35,834 bases of DNA. Source: Myxococcota bacterium. GTDB lineage: Bacteria > Myxococcota_A > UBA9160 > UBA4427. Below, one piece after another: positions 24,260-32,007 of the stretch. The stretch spans positions 1-35,834 of the forward strand of contig JAQWRT010000025.1 in assembly GCA_029243605.1 (NCBI GenBank), given 5' to 3'. A model generated the notes under the pieces. That model was given only the letters and a program-made list of their open reading frames with translations, was not told where the DNA came from and made no database searches. A program made the position numbers and the translations under genes. How positions within the stretch are numbered: the stretch's first letter is position 1; every line of letters starts with the position of its first letter.

Positions 24260-25110
24260 GTGTCGTCCTCCCGCATCTCGGCTTCGAGACCCGCGCGAGC
24301 CGCCAAGGGGTAGGACTGGAGCGTCTGAACCGGCCGACTTCGAGAGATCACCTCTCCCGCCGTCATGCCAAAAATGATCTGCAGAGTGACGAAGACGCCC
24401 CATTGAATTCGCCCTGCCGAGCCCGGATCCACCAACTCAAGGCAGACGAAACCCGCACCCGACCAGGCCAGGGGCGCGACGAGCCCGCCCCAGAGGCGAG
24501 GATGGCCGGGCAGCATGGGCAGAACCGAGGCGTAGACCAGGCCTAGCATCAAAGAGAAACTGACGTGGAGCAGCCCCGCCGCGGCGGCGATGCCCGGGTG
24601 AAAGCTCAAGCTATCCGGCGGCGGTGGCGCGCCGAAGAGCGGAAAGACCAGGGCTGCAAAACCGTTGACCAGGGGCCAAGGGCTGCCATCGGTGACCAGG
24701 CCGTAGAGAAGCGCCGCCACAACCATGGCCGCGCCCCCGGCCAGGCCGCCGCGCAAACCGCCGCTATAGGGGTGGTATTCCAGGGGAAGCCGCACCCGGT
24801 GGCCATCCTGGCCCGCGACCAAATTCCGCACCCGCTCCGGGACCGGCTTCACCGGGGGAGCGCGCTCGGCCTCGGACTGGGCCGGTTCAACAACCTTCTG
24901 CTCGTGGGGGAACATCTCGCGCCACCAGGCGACTGCGCCCCAGATCGCCAGGGCCCCGCCCGTCCAGGCAAAGAGCACGTTGGTCACCAGACTCGCCAGG
25001 AGCATGCTGAGCCCCAGAGCGAAATAGAGCGGGGCCGAGGTGCTCGCGGGAAGCTCCACCCCGGCCTCAGGCGCCAACTCGCTCTTCGTCTCCAATCCAG
25101 AATCCTTCAT
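24256..25110 (-). CDS. membrane protein of the oxidase operon with subunit-IV-like N-terminus
   Basis: A 284-residue protein I do not recognise as a whole. Residues about 27-70 hold two helices followed by AVAWWREMFPHEQ, resembling small subunit IV of caa3/aa3 oxidases. A charged, proline-rich linker (75-110) leads to four further helices (about 120-250: GGLAGGAAMVVAALLYGLV, GIAAAAGLLHVSFSLMLGLVYASVL, LWGGLVAPLAWSGAGFVCLE, WGVFVTLQIIFGMTAGEVI). No metal-binding motif is obvious. ATG 25110 is one base after the subunit III stop. The position, between subunit III and the cytochrome lipoprotein, suggests a structural or supercomplex-linking role (inference). It could instead be two ancestral genes merged. 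Confidence 0.6.
   Translation of the reverse strand: MKDSGLETKSELAPEAGVELPASTSAPLYFALGLSMLLASLVTNVLFAWTGGALAIWGAVAWWREMFPHEQKVVEPAQSEAERAPPVKPVPERVRNLVAGQDGHRVRLPLEYHPYSGGLRGGLAGGAAMVVAALLYGLVTDGSPWPLVNGFAALVFPLFGAPPPPDSLSFHPGIAAAAGLLHVSFSLMLGLVYASVLPMLPGHPRLWGGLVAPLAWSGAGFVCLELVDPGSAGRIQWGVFVTLQIIFGMTAGEVISRSRPVQTLQSYPLAARAGLEAEMREDDT
24257..24272 (-). promoter_or_regulatory. ribosome site GGGAGG deciding a TTG start
   Basis: Minus-strand GGGAGG (24272-24267), seven bases, then TTG (24259-24257) of the dihaem cytochrome lipoprotein. The site lies within the coding end of the preceding gene, consistent with coupled translation through the TTGA overlap. Confidence 0.6.
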
Positions 25111-25111
25111 C

Positions 25112-25696
25112 CTAGACCCCCACCACATAGACGGTGGTGAGCACAACGAGCCAGACGGCGTCCACGAAATGCCAATACCAGCTCACGATCTCGACCCGTT
25201 CGGCGTGTTGGGCGGTCACCTTGCCCGCGGCGACCCCGACCCCGATGCCCGAAAGCATCATGAGCCCCAGGATCACGTGGGCCGCGTGGAAGCCCACCAG
25301 GGAATAGAAAGTGGTGCCGAAGAGGTTCGTATCAATGGCGAGCCCCTGCTGAAAGATCAACCGCGACCACTCCAGCGCGGTGGCCCCGATAAAAGACGCC
25401 CCAAGGCCCACGGTCAGGGCCAATCCCAGCCCGGCTTGCCAACGCCTTCCGGCAGCCAGGGCTCTCACCCCCCAGACCACCGTGAGGCTGCTCGACAAGA
25501 GGCAGACCGTGGCGACCAGGGGGAACTCGAGGACGTCCTGGGGTTGGGGCCCGCTGAGGCTCTTGCCCAGATAAAAGAGGTAGGCGACCACGAAAATAGA
25601 GAAGAAGGTCGACTCGCCAAAAATCAGGCAAGCCATCCCCACCCGCCCCCGATTCCACGAGGAGCCCTCCATCGGCAAGGCCTGTGCGGCGGTCAT
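25112..25696 (-). CDS. ctaE: cytochrome c oxidase subunit III
   Basis: A 194-residue, five-helix form of subunit III. It shows GRVGMACLIFGESTFFSIF at the start, GTTFYSLVGFHAAHVILGLMML with the conserved His-Ala-x-His-Val, and the C-terminal VEIVSWYWHFVDAVWLVVLT segment, all typical of short caa3-type subunits. It contains no redox centre and stabilises subunit I. It lies 9 bp after subunit I and one base before the next gene, in a classic coxBAC order. ATG 25696 is preceded by GGATGAGGCC. Confidence 0.95.
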   Translation of the reverse strand: MTAAQALPMEGSSWNRGRVGMACLIFGESTFFSIFVVAYLFYLGKSLSGPQPQDVLEFPLVATVCLLSSSLTVVWGVRALAAGRRWQAGLGLALTVGLGASFIGATALEWSRLIFQQGLAIDTNLFGTTFYSLVGFHAAHVILGLMMLSGIGVGVAAGKVTAQHAERVEIVSWYWHFVDAVWLVVLTTVYVVGV

Positions 25697-25705
25697 GGCC
25701 TCATC

Positions 25706-27385
25706 CTATTCGTGCTCCCAATCGGGATCGTGGGGGTGCTTGAGATCCCAAAGCGGGCGTCGGCTGCGAACCTCGGGCAGGGTCAGAAAATTATAAGCCG
25801 GGGGCGGGGAAGACGTCGACCACTCCAAGGTCCAGGCATTCCACGGATCCGGCCCGGCGCGCCGCGGCCTCTTGAAGGCCAGCACCACCGCTGCCAGGAA
25901 GCAGAGGACTCCAGCCATCTGGAAGACCACCCCCGCGCTGGAAATGAAATTCCAGATCGCCCAACCGCGGTCCCCGGGGTAGGTGTAGATCCGACGGGGC
26001 ATGCCCAAGATCCCCTGGACGTGCATGGTGGTAAACGTCACGTGGAAGCCCACAAAGAAGAGCCAAAAATGCCAGCGCCCCAATTTCTCGCTGAGCATGA
26101 GCCCGGTCACCTTGGGGAACCAGTAATAGAGCGCGGCAAAGATCGTAAAGAGGAGTCCGCCGATCAAGACGAAATGAAAGTGGGCCACCACGAAATAGGA
26201 ATCACTCAGTTGCCAGTTCAGCGGCGCCCCCGAGAGCAGAATCCCAGAGAGTCCGGCCACTAGAAACTGACCGAGAAAGCCGATGCAGAAAAGCATGGGC
26301 GTCTTCATCTGGATCTTGCCGCCGTACATGGTCGCGATCCAGTTGAAAAGCTTGATCCCGGTGGGGATGCCCACCACCATAGTAATGACCGCGAACCAGA
26401 TATTGAGGCCCCGGCCCATCCCCACGGTGAACATGTGATGGGCCCAGACACCCACGGCCACAAGTCCGATGGCGATGGTGGCCGCCACCATGAACGAGTA
26501 GCCGAAAATCACCTTTCTCGAAAAGACGGGAATGATCTCCGAGGCGTAGGCAAAGCCCGGAATCATCAGGATATAGACCTCGGGATGGCCAAAGAACCAG
26601 AAGAAATGCTGCCACAGGACCGCGTCGCCCCCGGCCTGGGTGTCGAAGAAGTGGGCACCGAGAAAACGGTCGAAGAGCAGCATCACCTGAGCGGCCGTCA
26701 GGACAGGCAGCGCGAGCAGGATCAGGAAGGAAACCACCAGCATCATCCAGACGAAGAGCGGCAGGCGGCCCATGGTCATGCCCCGACAGCGCATGGTGAT
26801 GGTCGTGGCGATCATATTGACCGCTCCGGAGATGCTCCCAAATCCGCTGATCATGATGCCAAGAACCCAGTAGTCCGTGGCGTTGCCCCGGGAGAACGCC
26901 CGCCCCGACAGCGGCGCATAGGCGAACCAGCCCACATCGGGTGCGGTCCCCGCTCCATAAAGGCCCATGCTCGCGAAATAACTCATATAGAGCACCAGCC
27001 CACCGAACAGGAACATCCAGAAGCCCCACGCGTTCAAACGCGGAAAGGCCATGTCCCGGGCCCCGATCATCAAGGGGATCAGGTAGTTGCCAAAACCCGT
27101 AATGATGGGCATCCCCACGAGAAAGACCATGGTGGTGCCATGCATGGTGAAGAGTCGGTTGAACTCCTGGGGTTCGAGCAATTCGTTGCCCGGCATCGCG
27201 AGTTGCGCGCGCATCAGCGCGGCTTCGACGCCTCCGATCAAGAAAAAGAGCAAACCGCTCCCGATATAGAGCAGGCCGAGTCTCTTGTGATCCACCGTGG
27301 TGACCCACTCGTGGATCGAGCCAGCAAAGGTCGCCCCGGCTCCGCCGGTGAGGCTCGGGTTTCCTGGGGTCGAGCTGGCCGACAT
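25706..27385 (-). CDS. ctaD: cytochrome c oxidase subunit I (caa3 type)
   Basis: A 559-residue haem-copper oxidase core of the A1 type, with about 12 helices. Key residues are visible: haem-a His in FTMHGTTMVFL, CuB His and cross-linked Tyr in FFGHPEVYILM, the His-His pair in WAHHMFTVG, haem ligands in VVAHFHFVLIGG, the K-channel lysine in IPTGIKLFNW, and the D-channel aspartate in GARDMAFPRLNAWGFW. The Glu of HPEVY completes the D-channel. It reduces oxygen to water and pumps protons. Gap to subunit II is 13 bp and AGGGAGCC precedes ATG 27385. No haem A synthase or Sco protein is encoded in the window. Confidence 0.97.
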   Translation of the reverse strand: MSASSTPGNPSLTGGAGATFAGSIHEWVTTVDHKRLGLLYIGSGLLFFLIGGVEAALMRAQLAMPGNELLEPQEFNRLFTMHGTTMVFLVGMPIITGFGNYLIPLMIGARDMAFPRLNAWGFWMFLFGGLVLYMSYFASMGLYGAGTAPDVGWFAYAPLSGRAFSRGNATDYWVLGIMISGFGSISGAVNMIATTITMRCRGMTMGRLPLFVWMMLVVSFLILLALPVLTAAQVMLLFDRFLGAHFFDTQAGGDAVLWQHFFWFFGHPEVYILMIPGFAYASEIIPVFSRKVIFGYSFMVAATIAIGLVAVGVWAHHMFTVGMGRGLNIWFAVITMVVGIPTGIKLFNWIATMYGGKIQMKTPMLFCIGFLGQFLVAGLSGILLSGAPLNWQLSDSYFVVAHFHFVLIGGLLFTIFAALYYWFPKVTGLMLSEKLGRWHFWLFFVGFHVTFTTMHVQGILGMPRRIYTYPGDRGWAIWNFISSAGVVFQMAGVLCFLAAVVLAFKRPRRAGPDPWNAWTLEWSTSSPPPAYNFLTLPEVRSRRPLWDLKHPHDPDWEHE

Positions 27386-27398
27386 CGAAAAGGGCTCC

Positions 27399-28529
27399 CT
27401 AGTCCAGGCTCGCGAGGTAGCCGGCGACCAAGCCGATCTCGCGTTCGCTGAGTTTCATCGCGGGCATGCGTGCCCCGGGCTTGATGTGGTTGGGATCCGT
27501 GATCCAGTCCACCAAATTCGCCCGATCGTTGGTCGCGGCCCCCGCCGCCAGGGTGGTCCGGCTCATCAAGTGGGTCAGGTCCGGTCCGAAACGACCAATC
27601 TCCGAGACTCCACGCACGGTATGGCAATTCACGCAGGCCGTGCGAGCAAAGAGCGCCCTCCCCTCCTCGACCCCGGGCGCAGTGCGCGCCTGGCGCTGTT
27701 GTTCCTGAGCCCAGCGCTCAAACTCATCGGGCTCGTGGACAAAAACCCGGAGCAGCATATGGGCGTGCTGGGTGCCGCAATATTCCGCGCACTGCCCGAC
27801 GACCATCCCCGTCTCCTTGGGCTCGATCCACAGGACGTTCCGGCGATTGGGAATCAAGTCGGTCTTGCCCGAGAGCTGGGGCAGCCAGAAGCTGTGAATC
27901 ACGTCCTGAGACTCCAGCTCAAGGAAGGCCGTCCGGTCCACGGGGAGATGCAACTCGTTGGCCGTGGTAAAGCCGTAGCCTGGGTACTCGAGTTCCCACC
28001 ACCATTGGTGCCCGACAACGCGCACCGAAAGACTGCCCTCGGGCGCGGTATCGCGTTGAATAGCGACGATCCGGCCAGCCGTCACCAAGCCGAGAACCAC
28101 AACGAGGAGTACGGGCACAATGGTCCATGCGAGTTCCAGTTGATCACTTCCGTAGACCTGGGGAGGTTCGAGGCCGTCATCCGCCGAGGAAGCCCGAAAG
28201 CGGATGATTGTGAAGATGAGTAGGCCCATCACAACGATAAAGATGCCAAGGCAGGTGGCGACGAGGAGAGACCCGTAATCCAGGATCATTCCCGCCGGCT
28301 CGGCCACGGGCTCAAAGAAGGCCGGGGTGCGGACCGCGGTCTCGGCAGCGGCGAGGCCGGCTGCGCCGAGCATGCCGGCCCCAAAGAGAATCAGCCCAAG
28401 CCAGAGCCGACCTCGACCGGAAGCGGACCGAAAACCCGATAGGGGAAATCTCTCCACACTCCCTTCGGCTGGGTCTTCAGCGAAAATCGTTGCTTCCTCC
28501 GGCCTGGGCGAGCCCGGCTGGCCACCCAC
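27399..28529 (-). CDS. ctaC: cytochrome c oxidase subunit II with fused cytochrome c (caa3)
   Basis: About 376 residues. After a hydrophobic signal (42-62) come two helices (about 85-110 and 133-152), then the CuA cupredoxin domain: WWWELEYPG, His212 in DVIHSFWLPQL, and the ligand loop CAEYCGTQHAHM (Cys247, Cys251, His255, Met258). A C-terminal cytochrome c domain carries CVNCH (299-303) with Met355 or Met358 as axial ligand; this defines a caa3 oxidase. The start is uncertain: GTG 28529 keeps the longest frame, 8 bp after the poxB stop, while GTG 28457 would begin closer to the signal peptide. Overall identity is secure. Confidence 0.95.
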   Translation of the reverse strand: MGGQPGSPRPEEATIFAEDPAEGSVERFPLSGFRSASGRGRLWLGLILFGAGMLGAAGLAAAETAVRTPAFFEPVAEPAGMILDYGSLLVATCLGIFIVVMGLLIFTIIRFRASSADDGLEPPQVYGSDQLELAWTIVPVLLVVVLGLVTAGRIVAIQRDTAPEGSLSVRVVGHQWWWELEYPGYGFTTANELHLPVDRTAFLELESQDVIHSFWLPQLSGKTDLIPNRRNVLWIEPKETGMVVGQCAEYCGTQHAHMLLRVFVHEPDEFERWAQEQQRQARTAPGVEEGRALFARTACVNCHTVRGVSEIGRFGPDLTHLMSRTTLAAGAATNDRANLVDWITDPNHIKPGARMPAMKLSEREIGLVAGYLASLD

Positions 28530-28537
28530 TTCGCATG

Positions 28538-30283
28538 CTAGAACACATTGGCGCGAAACTCATCGCGCCACAGTTTCCAGATCTCGTGATCGCCCTTGAG
28601 CCCGAGCATCGCTTCCTTCACCTTGGAGAGCCCAAAGCCGTAGGCCTCCTGGGGAGTAATGTGCGGGGGCATACTGAGTTCCCCGGGGCTCACGATGGCG
28701 TCGATGATAAAGGGCTTGGTCGAAGCTCTCGCTTGGTCGATGGCGGGCAGAATCTCGTGGGCATGCTCGACTCGCACGCCCTCCCCGCCGCAGGCCCGGG
28801 CAAAGGCGGCGAAGTCGGGGTTCACCAGCCCCGTGGCCGCCGGGTAGGGAGGCAGCCCGGCCACCTCCATCTCCATCTTCACGAAACCAAACTCGCTGTT
28901 ATTGAAGACGATCACCTTGAGGGGCCAGTCGAAGCGAACGGCGGTGACAAAATCATTCATCGACATCGCAAAGCCCCCGTCCCCGGCGAGGGTCCAGACC
29001 TCCCGCTCGGGTTCCAGCGCCGCCGCGCCCAGGGCAACGGGTAGGCCCGCACCCAAGGAGCCGTGGTTGAAGGAGCCCAGCATCCGCCGGCCTCCTCCCA
29101 TGCGCATTTGTCGCGCCAACCAGATCGTGCATTCTCCCACATCCACCGCGAACAGAGCATCGGGAGCAGCCTTGTCGCTGATCGCCCGAGCGAAGAGCTG
29201 GGGATGCAGGGGTTCGTCCGTGCGCTCGAGGGAGGACTGCTCATCCATGCGAGCGAGCCATTTATCGCGCATGGAGAGCAGATGCGTCCTGAATTTCGTG
29301 GCGGGCCTCTCGTCCAGAAGCGGAGTCAGCTCTCCGAGGGTTTCTCGCACGCCGCCCACCAAGCCGAGGGTCACCGGTGCGCGGAGGCCAATGCGATCGG
29401 GCCGATGATCGACCTGGACAATCTCGATTCCGTCCGGGAGGAACTCGTCGTAGGGGAAATCCGTCCCGAGCATCACGAGCACGTCGCAGTCCTTGACCGC
29501 GTGGTAGCCCCCCGGATTGCCGATCAGGCCGGTCATTCCCACCACGCCGGCGTCGTCGTAATCGAAGACATCCTTCGCACGCAGGGTATGGACCACCGGC
29601 GCGCCGATCCGTTCGCCCAGGGCGATCACGTCATCCTTGCAATCCCGGCATCCGATCCCGCAAAACAGCGTTACGCGCTTGCCCGCATTGATGAGTTCGG
29701 CCGCGCGCTGGGTGGCCGAGGCCTCGGGAACCAGTTCGGAGCGCAGGCGCACCACGGGCCGCTTGAAATGCTCGCTGGGCACCTTCGCCCCGATCACGTC
29801 CGAGGGAATCTCGATGCGCACAATCATGCGTTCGGTCAGGGCCTTCTGAATCGCGATCTCCGCCATTCGGGGCATCTGCTCGGGGGAGTCAATGATGGCC
29901 TGGTAGCCGCAGATATCGTCGAACATCTTGGCGAGATCGATTTCCTTGTGAAAATCGCTGCCGCGCTGGGCACGGGGGACCTGGCCGGTGATGGCGACTA
30001 CGGCTCCGCCTTCTTTCTTCGCGTTGTAGAGCCCATTGATGAGGTGAAGGGCTCCCGGGCCCGTGGTCCCGGCACACACGCCAATCCCGCCGCTGAGTTC
30101 GGACTGGGCGTAGGCGGCGTATCCCGCGTGTTCTTCGTGGCGCACGCCAATCCAGCGGAAGCGGTCGTCGGTCCGAATGCACTCGAGCAGGGGGTTGAGG
30201 GCATCACCGGTGACACCAAAAATATCTCGGGCCCCGGCCGAGGCGAGCACATCGAGAAGACTGCTGGAAACGTTTCCGGCCAT
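28538..30283 (-). CDS. poxB: PoxB-like pyruvate:quinone oxidoreductase (ThDP/FAD)
   Basis: A 581-residue thiamine-diphosphate enzyme, close to the 572 of E. coli PoxB. The N-terminal half has GVTGDALNPLLE and VRHEEHAGYAA with the catalytic Glu (50); then CAGTTGPGALHLINGLYNAK. The central FAD domain has VTLFCGIGCRDC and VLVMLGTDFPY; the C-terminal domain has the ThDP motif GDGGFAMSMNDF...VFNNSEFGFVKMEME, very similar to PoxB. The tail (ITPQEAYGFGLSKVKEAML) matches the amphipathic membrane-binding region of PoxB. It oxidatively decarboxylates pyruvate to acetate and CO2 and reduces quinone. It heads the respiratory operon, so its quinol product would feed directly into the bc-caa3 chain. Acetolactate synthase-like alternatives are less likely. 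Confidence 0.88.
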   Translation of the reverse strand: MAGNVSSSLLDVLASAGARDIFGVTGDALNPLLECIRTDDRFRWIGVRHEEHAGYAAYAQSELSGGIGVCAGTTGPGALHLINGLYNAKKEGGAVVAITGQVPRAQRGSDFHKEIDLAKMFDDICGYQAIIDSPEQMPRMAEIAIQKALTERMIVRIEIPSDVIGAKVPSEHFKRPVVRLRSELVPEASATQRAAELINAGKRVTLFCGIGCRDCKDDVIALGERIGAPVVHTLRAKDVFDYDDAGVVGMTGLIGNPGGYHAVKDCDVLVMLGTDFPYDEFLPDGIEIVQVDHRPDRIGLRAPVTLGLVGGVRETLGELTPLLDERPATKFRTHLLSMRDKWLARMDEQSSLERTDEPLHPQLFARAISDKAAPDALFAVDVGECTIWLARQMRMGGGRRMLGSFNHGSLGAGLPVALGAAALEPEREVWTLAGDGGFAMSMNDFVTAVRFDWPLKVIVFNNSEFGFVKMEMEVAGLPPYPAATGLVNPDFAAFARACGGEGVRVEHAHEILPAIDQARASTKPFIIDAIVSPGELSMPPHITPQEAYGFGLSKVKEAMLGLKGDHEIWKLWRDEFRANVF

Positions 30284-30305
30284 GGCAAAGGACCCCGCTT
30301 GCTCA

Positions 30306-30334
30306 TTTCAACGTTGCTTACTGTAGGGTAATAT
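30306..30334 (+). promoter_or_regulatory. candidate promoter for the FMN-glutamate-synthase-like gene
   Basis: TTTCAA (30306-30311), a 17-bp spacer, then TAATAT (30329-30334), giving a start near 30341, about 35 bp before the ATG. The -10 lies inside a 10-bp palindrome, so a regulator bound there would block it. Confidence 0.45.
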
Positions 30335-30360
30335 TACGAGGTAAACCGCAACTTTTTACC
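30328..30360. promoter_or_regulatory. palindrome GTAATATTAC plus GGTAAA...TTTACC (candidate operator)
   Basis: GTAATATTAC (30328-30337) is a perfect palindrome, followed by GGTAAA (30340-30345) and TTTACC (30355-30360), an inverted repeat with a 9-bp spacer. The 92-bp region separates poxB (minus) from the glutamate-synthase-like gene (plus), so one regulator could control both. It is strikingly AT-rich for this genome. Confidence 0.5.
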
Positions 30361-30375
30361 GGGAGGCCGACTGCC

Positions 30376-31986
30376 ATGGATTTGCTCCACCGAGTCCGGG
30401 GGTGGGTCATGCCCATTCTCGTCATTCTTACCGCGTTTGCCGGGCTTCTCGGAGCCTCGGGTTGGCCTGTCTTCCACTTCTTTTTCGCTGCGGGCTTGGG
30501 CCTCCTCGCAGTGGGCTGTTACGACCTCCTGCAACGTCAGCACAGCATCCTGCGCAACTATCCCATCCTCGGGCACCTGCGCTTTCTTCTCGAGAGTGCC
30601 GGGCCGGAAATCCACCAATATTTCGTGGAGAGCAACACCAGCGGTCGGCCCTTCAACCGGGATGCTCGAGATCTCATGTATCGCCGGGCCAAGGGCGTCG
30701 AAGCCGTCAAGCCCTTTGGCACCGAACTCGATGTCTACGGCTACGGCTACGGTTTCATCAGCCACTCGGCGAAGCCTCGCCCCGCGGTCACCGACCCCGG
30801 GCGCAATCTGCGGGTCACCGTGGGGGGACCCGACTGCAAGCAGCCCTACTCGGCTTCTCTCCTTAATATCTCGGCCATGAGTTTCGGTGCGCTCAGTGCC
30901 AACGCTGTTCTCGCACTCAACACCGGGGCTCAAGAAGGCGGCTTCGCGCACAATACCGGCGAAGGCGGCCTGAGCACCCACCACCAGAAGCCCGGTGGGG
31001 ATTTGGTCTGGCAAGTGGGCACGGGCTATTTCGGCTGCCGAGACGATCAGGGGAATTTCTCCCCGGAACTCTTCCGCGAGCAGTCCGCGCTCCCCCAGGT
31101 CAAGATGATCGAACTCAAGCTCTCCCAGGGCGCCAAGCCCGGGCACGGAGGGATTCTTCCCGGCGCCAAGGTTTCCGCCGAGATCGCCGCCGCCCGCAAG
31201 GTTCCCCAGGGCGAAGATTGCTTTTCGCCCCCCGGACACTCCGCCTTCTCGACCCCGACGGGCTTGCTCGATTTCATCGTCGAACTCCGGGAACTCTCCG
31301 GGGGCAAGCCCGTAGGCTTCAAGCTCTGCGTCGGTGACCCCCGGGAGTTCTACGCGATCTGCAAGGCGATGCTCGAAACCGGGATCACCCCGGATTTCAT
31401 CACCGTCGATGGCGGTGAGGGGGGAACCGGCGCCGCGCCCCCCGAGTTCTCTGACCACCTGGGCTATCCCCTCCGCGAAGGCCTGCTCCTGGTCCACAAC
31501 GCCCTGGTGGGCACGAACCTGCGCGATCGGATCAAGATCGCCGCCAGCGGGAAACGTTTTGCCAGCTATGAGATGGCCTCGGCCCTCGCCCTGGGCGCCG
31601 ACTGGTGCAACGTGGCCCGGGGCTTCATGTTTTCCCTGGGTTGCATCCAATCCCAGCTCTGCGGTACGAACCTCTGCCCGGTGGGCGTCGCCACGCAGAA
31701 ACCCCGGCTTCAGAAAGCCATCGTACCCAAGGAAAAGGGCGAGCGGGTCTTCCTCTTTCACCAGGCGACCCTCGAGGGCCTCGCCGAGACCACCGCCGCC
31801 TGCGGCCTCGACCATCCCGAGGAATTCGAACCGATTCACCTCTACGAACGCACCACGCCCCACCAGGTTCGCCGCTTCGACCAGCTCTACGATTTCCTCG
31901 AGCCCGGCGAACTCCTCGGCGAGATCATCCCCGAGTCGGTGACCCCCTTCTGGCAGAACGCCCGGGCTGACCGCTTCGAACGCTGA
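30376..31986 (+). CDS. FMN-binding glutamate synthase family membrane protein
   Basis: A 536-residue protein. Two N-terminal helices (about 11-48) anchor it; the rest is the FMN barrel of glutamate synthase: SASLLNISAMSFGALSANAV, GGFAHNTGEGGLS, LSQGAKPGHGGILPG, TVDGGEGGTGAAPPEF and IAASGKRFASYEMASALALGADW (given piecewise). The iron-sulfur cysteines are CIQSQLCGTNLCPVGVATQ, with the same C-x5-C-x4-C spacing as the 3Fe-4S site of GltB. It lacks the glutaminase domain, so it is not a complete glutamate synthase; members of this stand-alone family have no settled reaction. GGGAGG precedes ATG 30376. It is divergent from poxB over a palindromic region and converges with the TonB receptor, 21 bp away. 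Confidence 0.9.
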   Translation: MDLLHRVRGWVMPILVILTAFAGLLGASGWPVFHFFFAAGLGLLAVGCYDLLQRQHSILRNYPILGHLRFLLESAGPEIHQYFVESNTSGRPFNRDARDLMYRRAKGVEAVKPFGTELDVYGYGYGFISHSAKPRPAVTDPGRNLRVTVGGPDCKQPYSASLLNISAMSFGALSANAVLALNTGAQEGGFAHNTGEGGLSTHHQKPGGDLVWQVGTGYFGCRDDQGNFSPELFREQSALPQVKMIELKLSQGAKPGHGGILPGAKVSAEIAAARKVPQGEDCFSPPGHSAFSTPTGLLDFIVELRELSGGKPVGFKLCVGDPREFYAICKAMLETGITPDFITVDGGEGGTGAAPPEFSDHLGYPLREGLLLVHNALVGTNLRDRIKIAASGKRFASYEMASALALGADWCNVARGFMFSLGCIQSQLCGTNLCPVGVATQKPRLQKAIVPKEKGERVFLFHQATLEGLAETTAACGLDHPEEFEPIHLYERTTPHQVRRFDQLYDFLEPGELLGEIIPESVTPFWQNARADRFER

Positions 31987-32007
31987 GGGGAAGGTCGCTC
32001 TCCTCGG

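Noticed and set aside
28538..30283. Acetolactate synthase as an alternative for the ThDP enzyme
   Set aside because: The NNSEFGFVKMEME segment and C-terminal membrane-binding-like tail match PoxB, and no small regulatory subunit gene is nearby.
30334..31863. 509-codon minus-strand open frame opposite the FMN-glutamate-synthase gene
   Set aside because: It is an antisense shadow typical of GC-rich DNA; the plus strand holds all family motifs.
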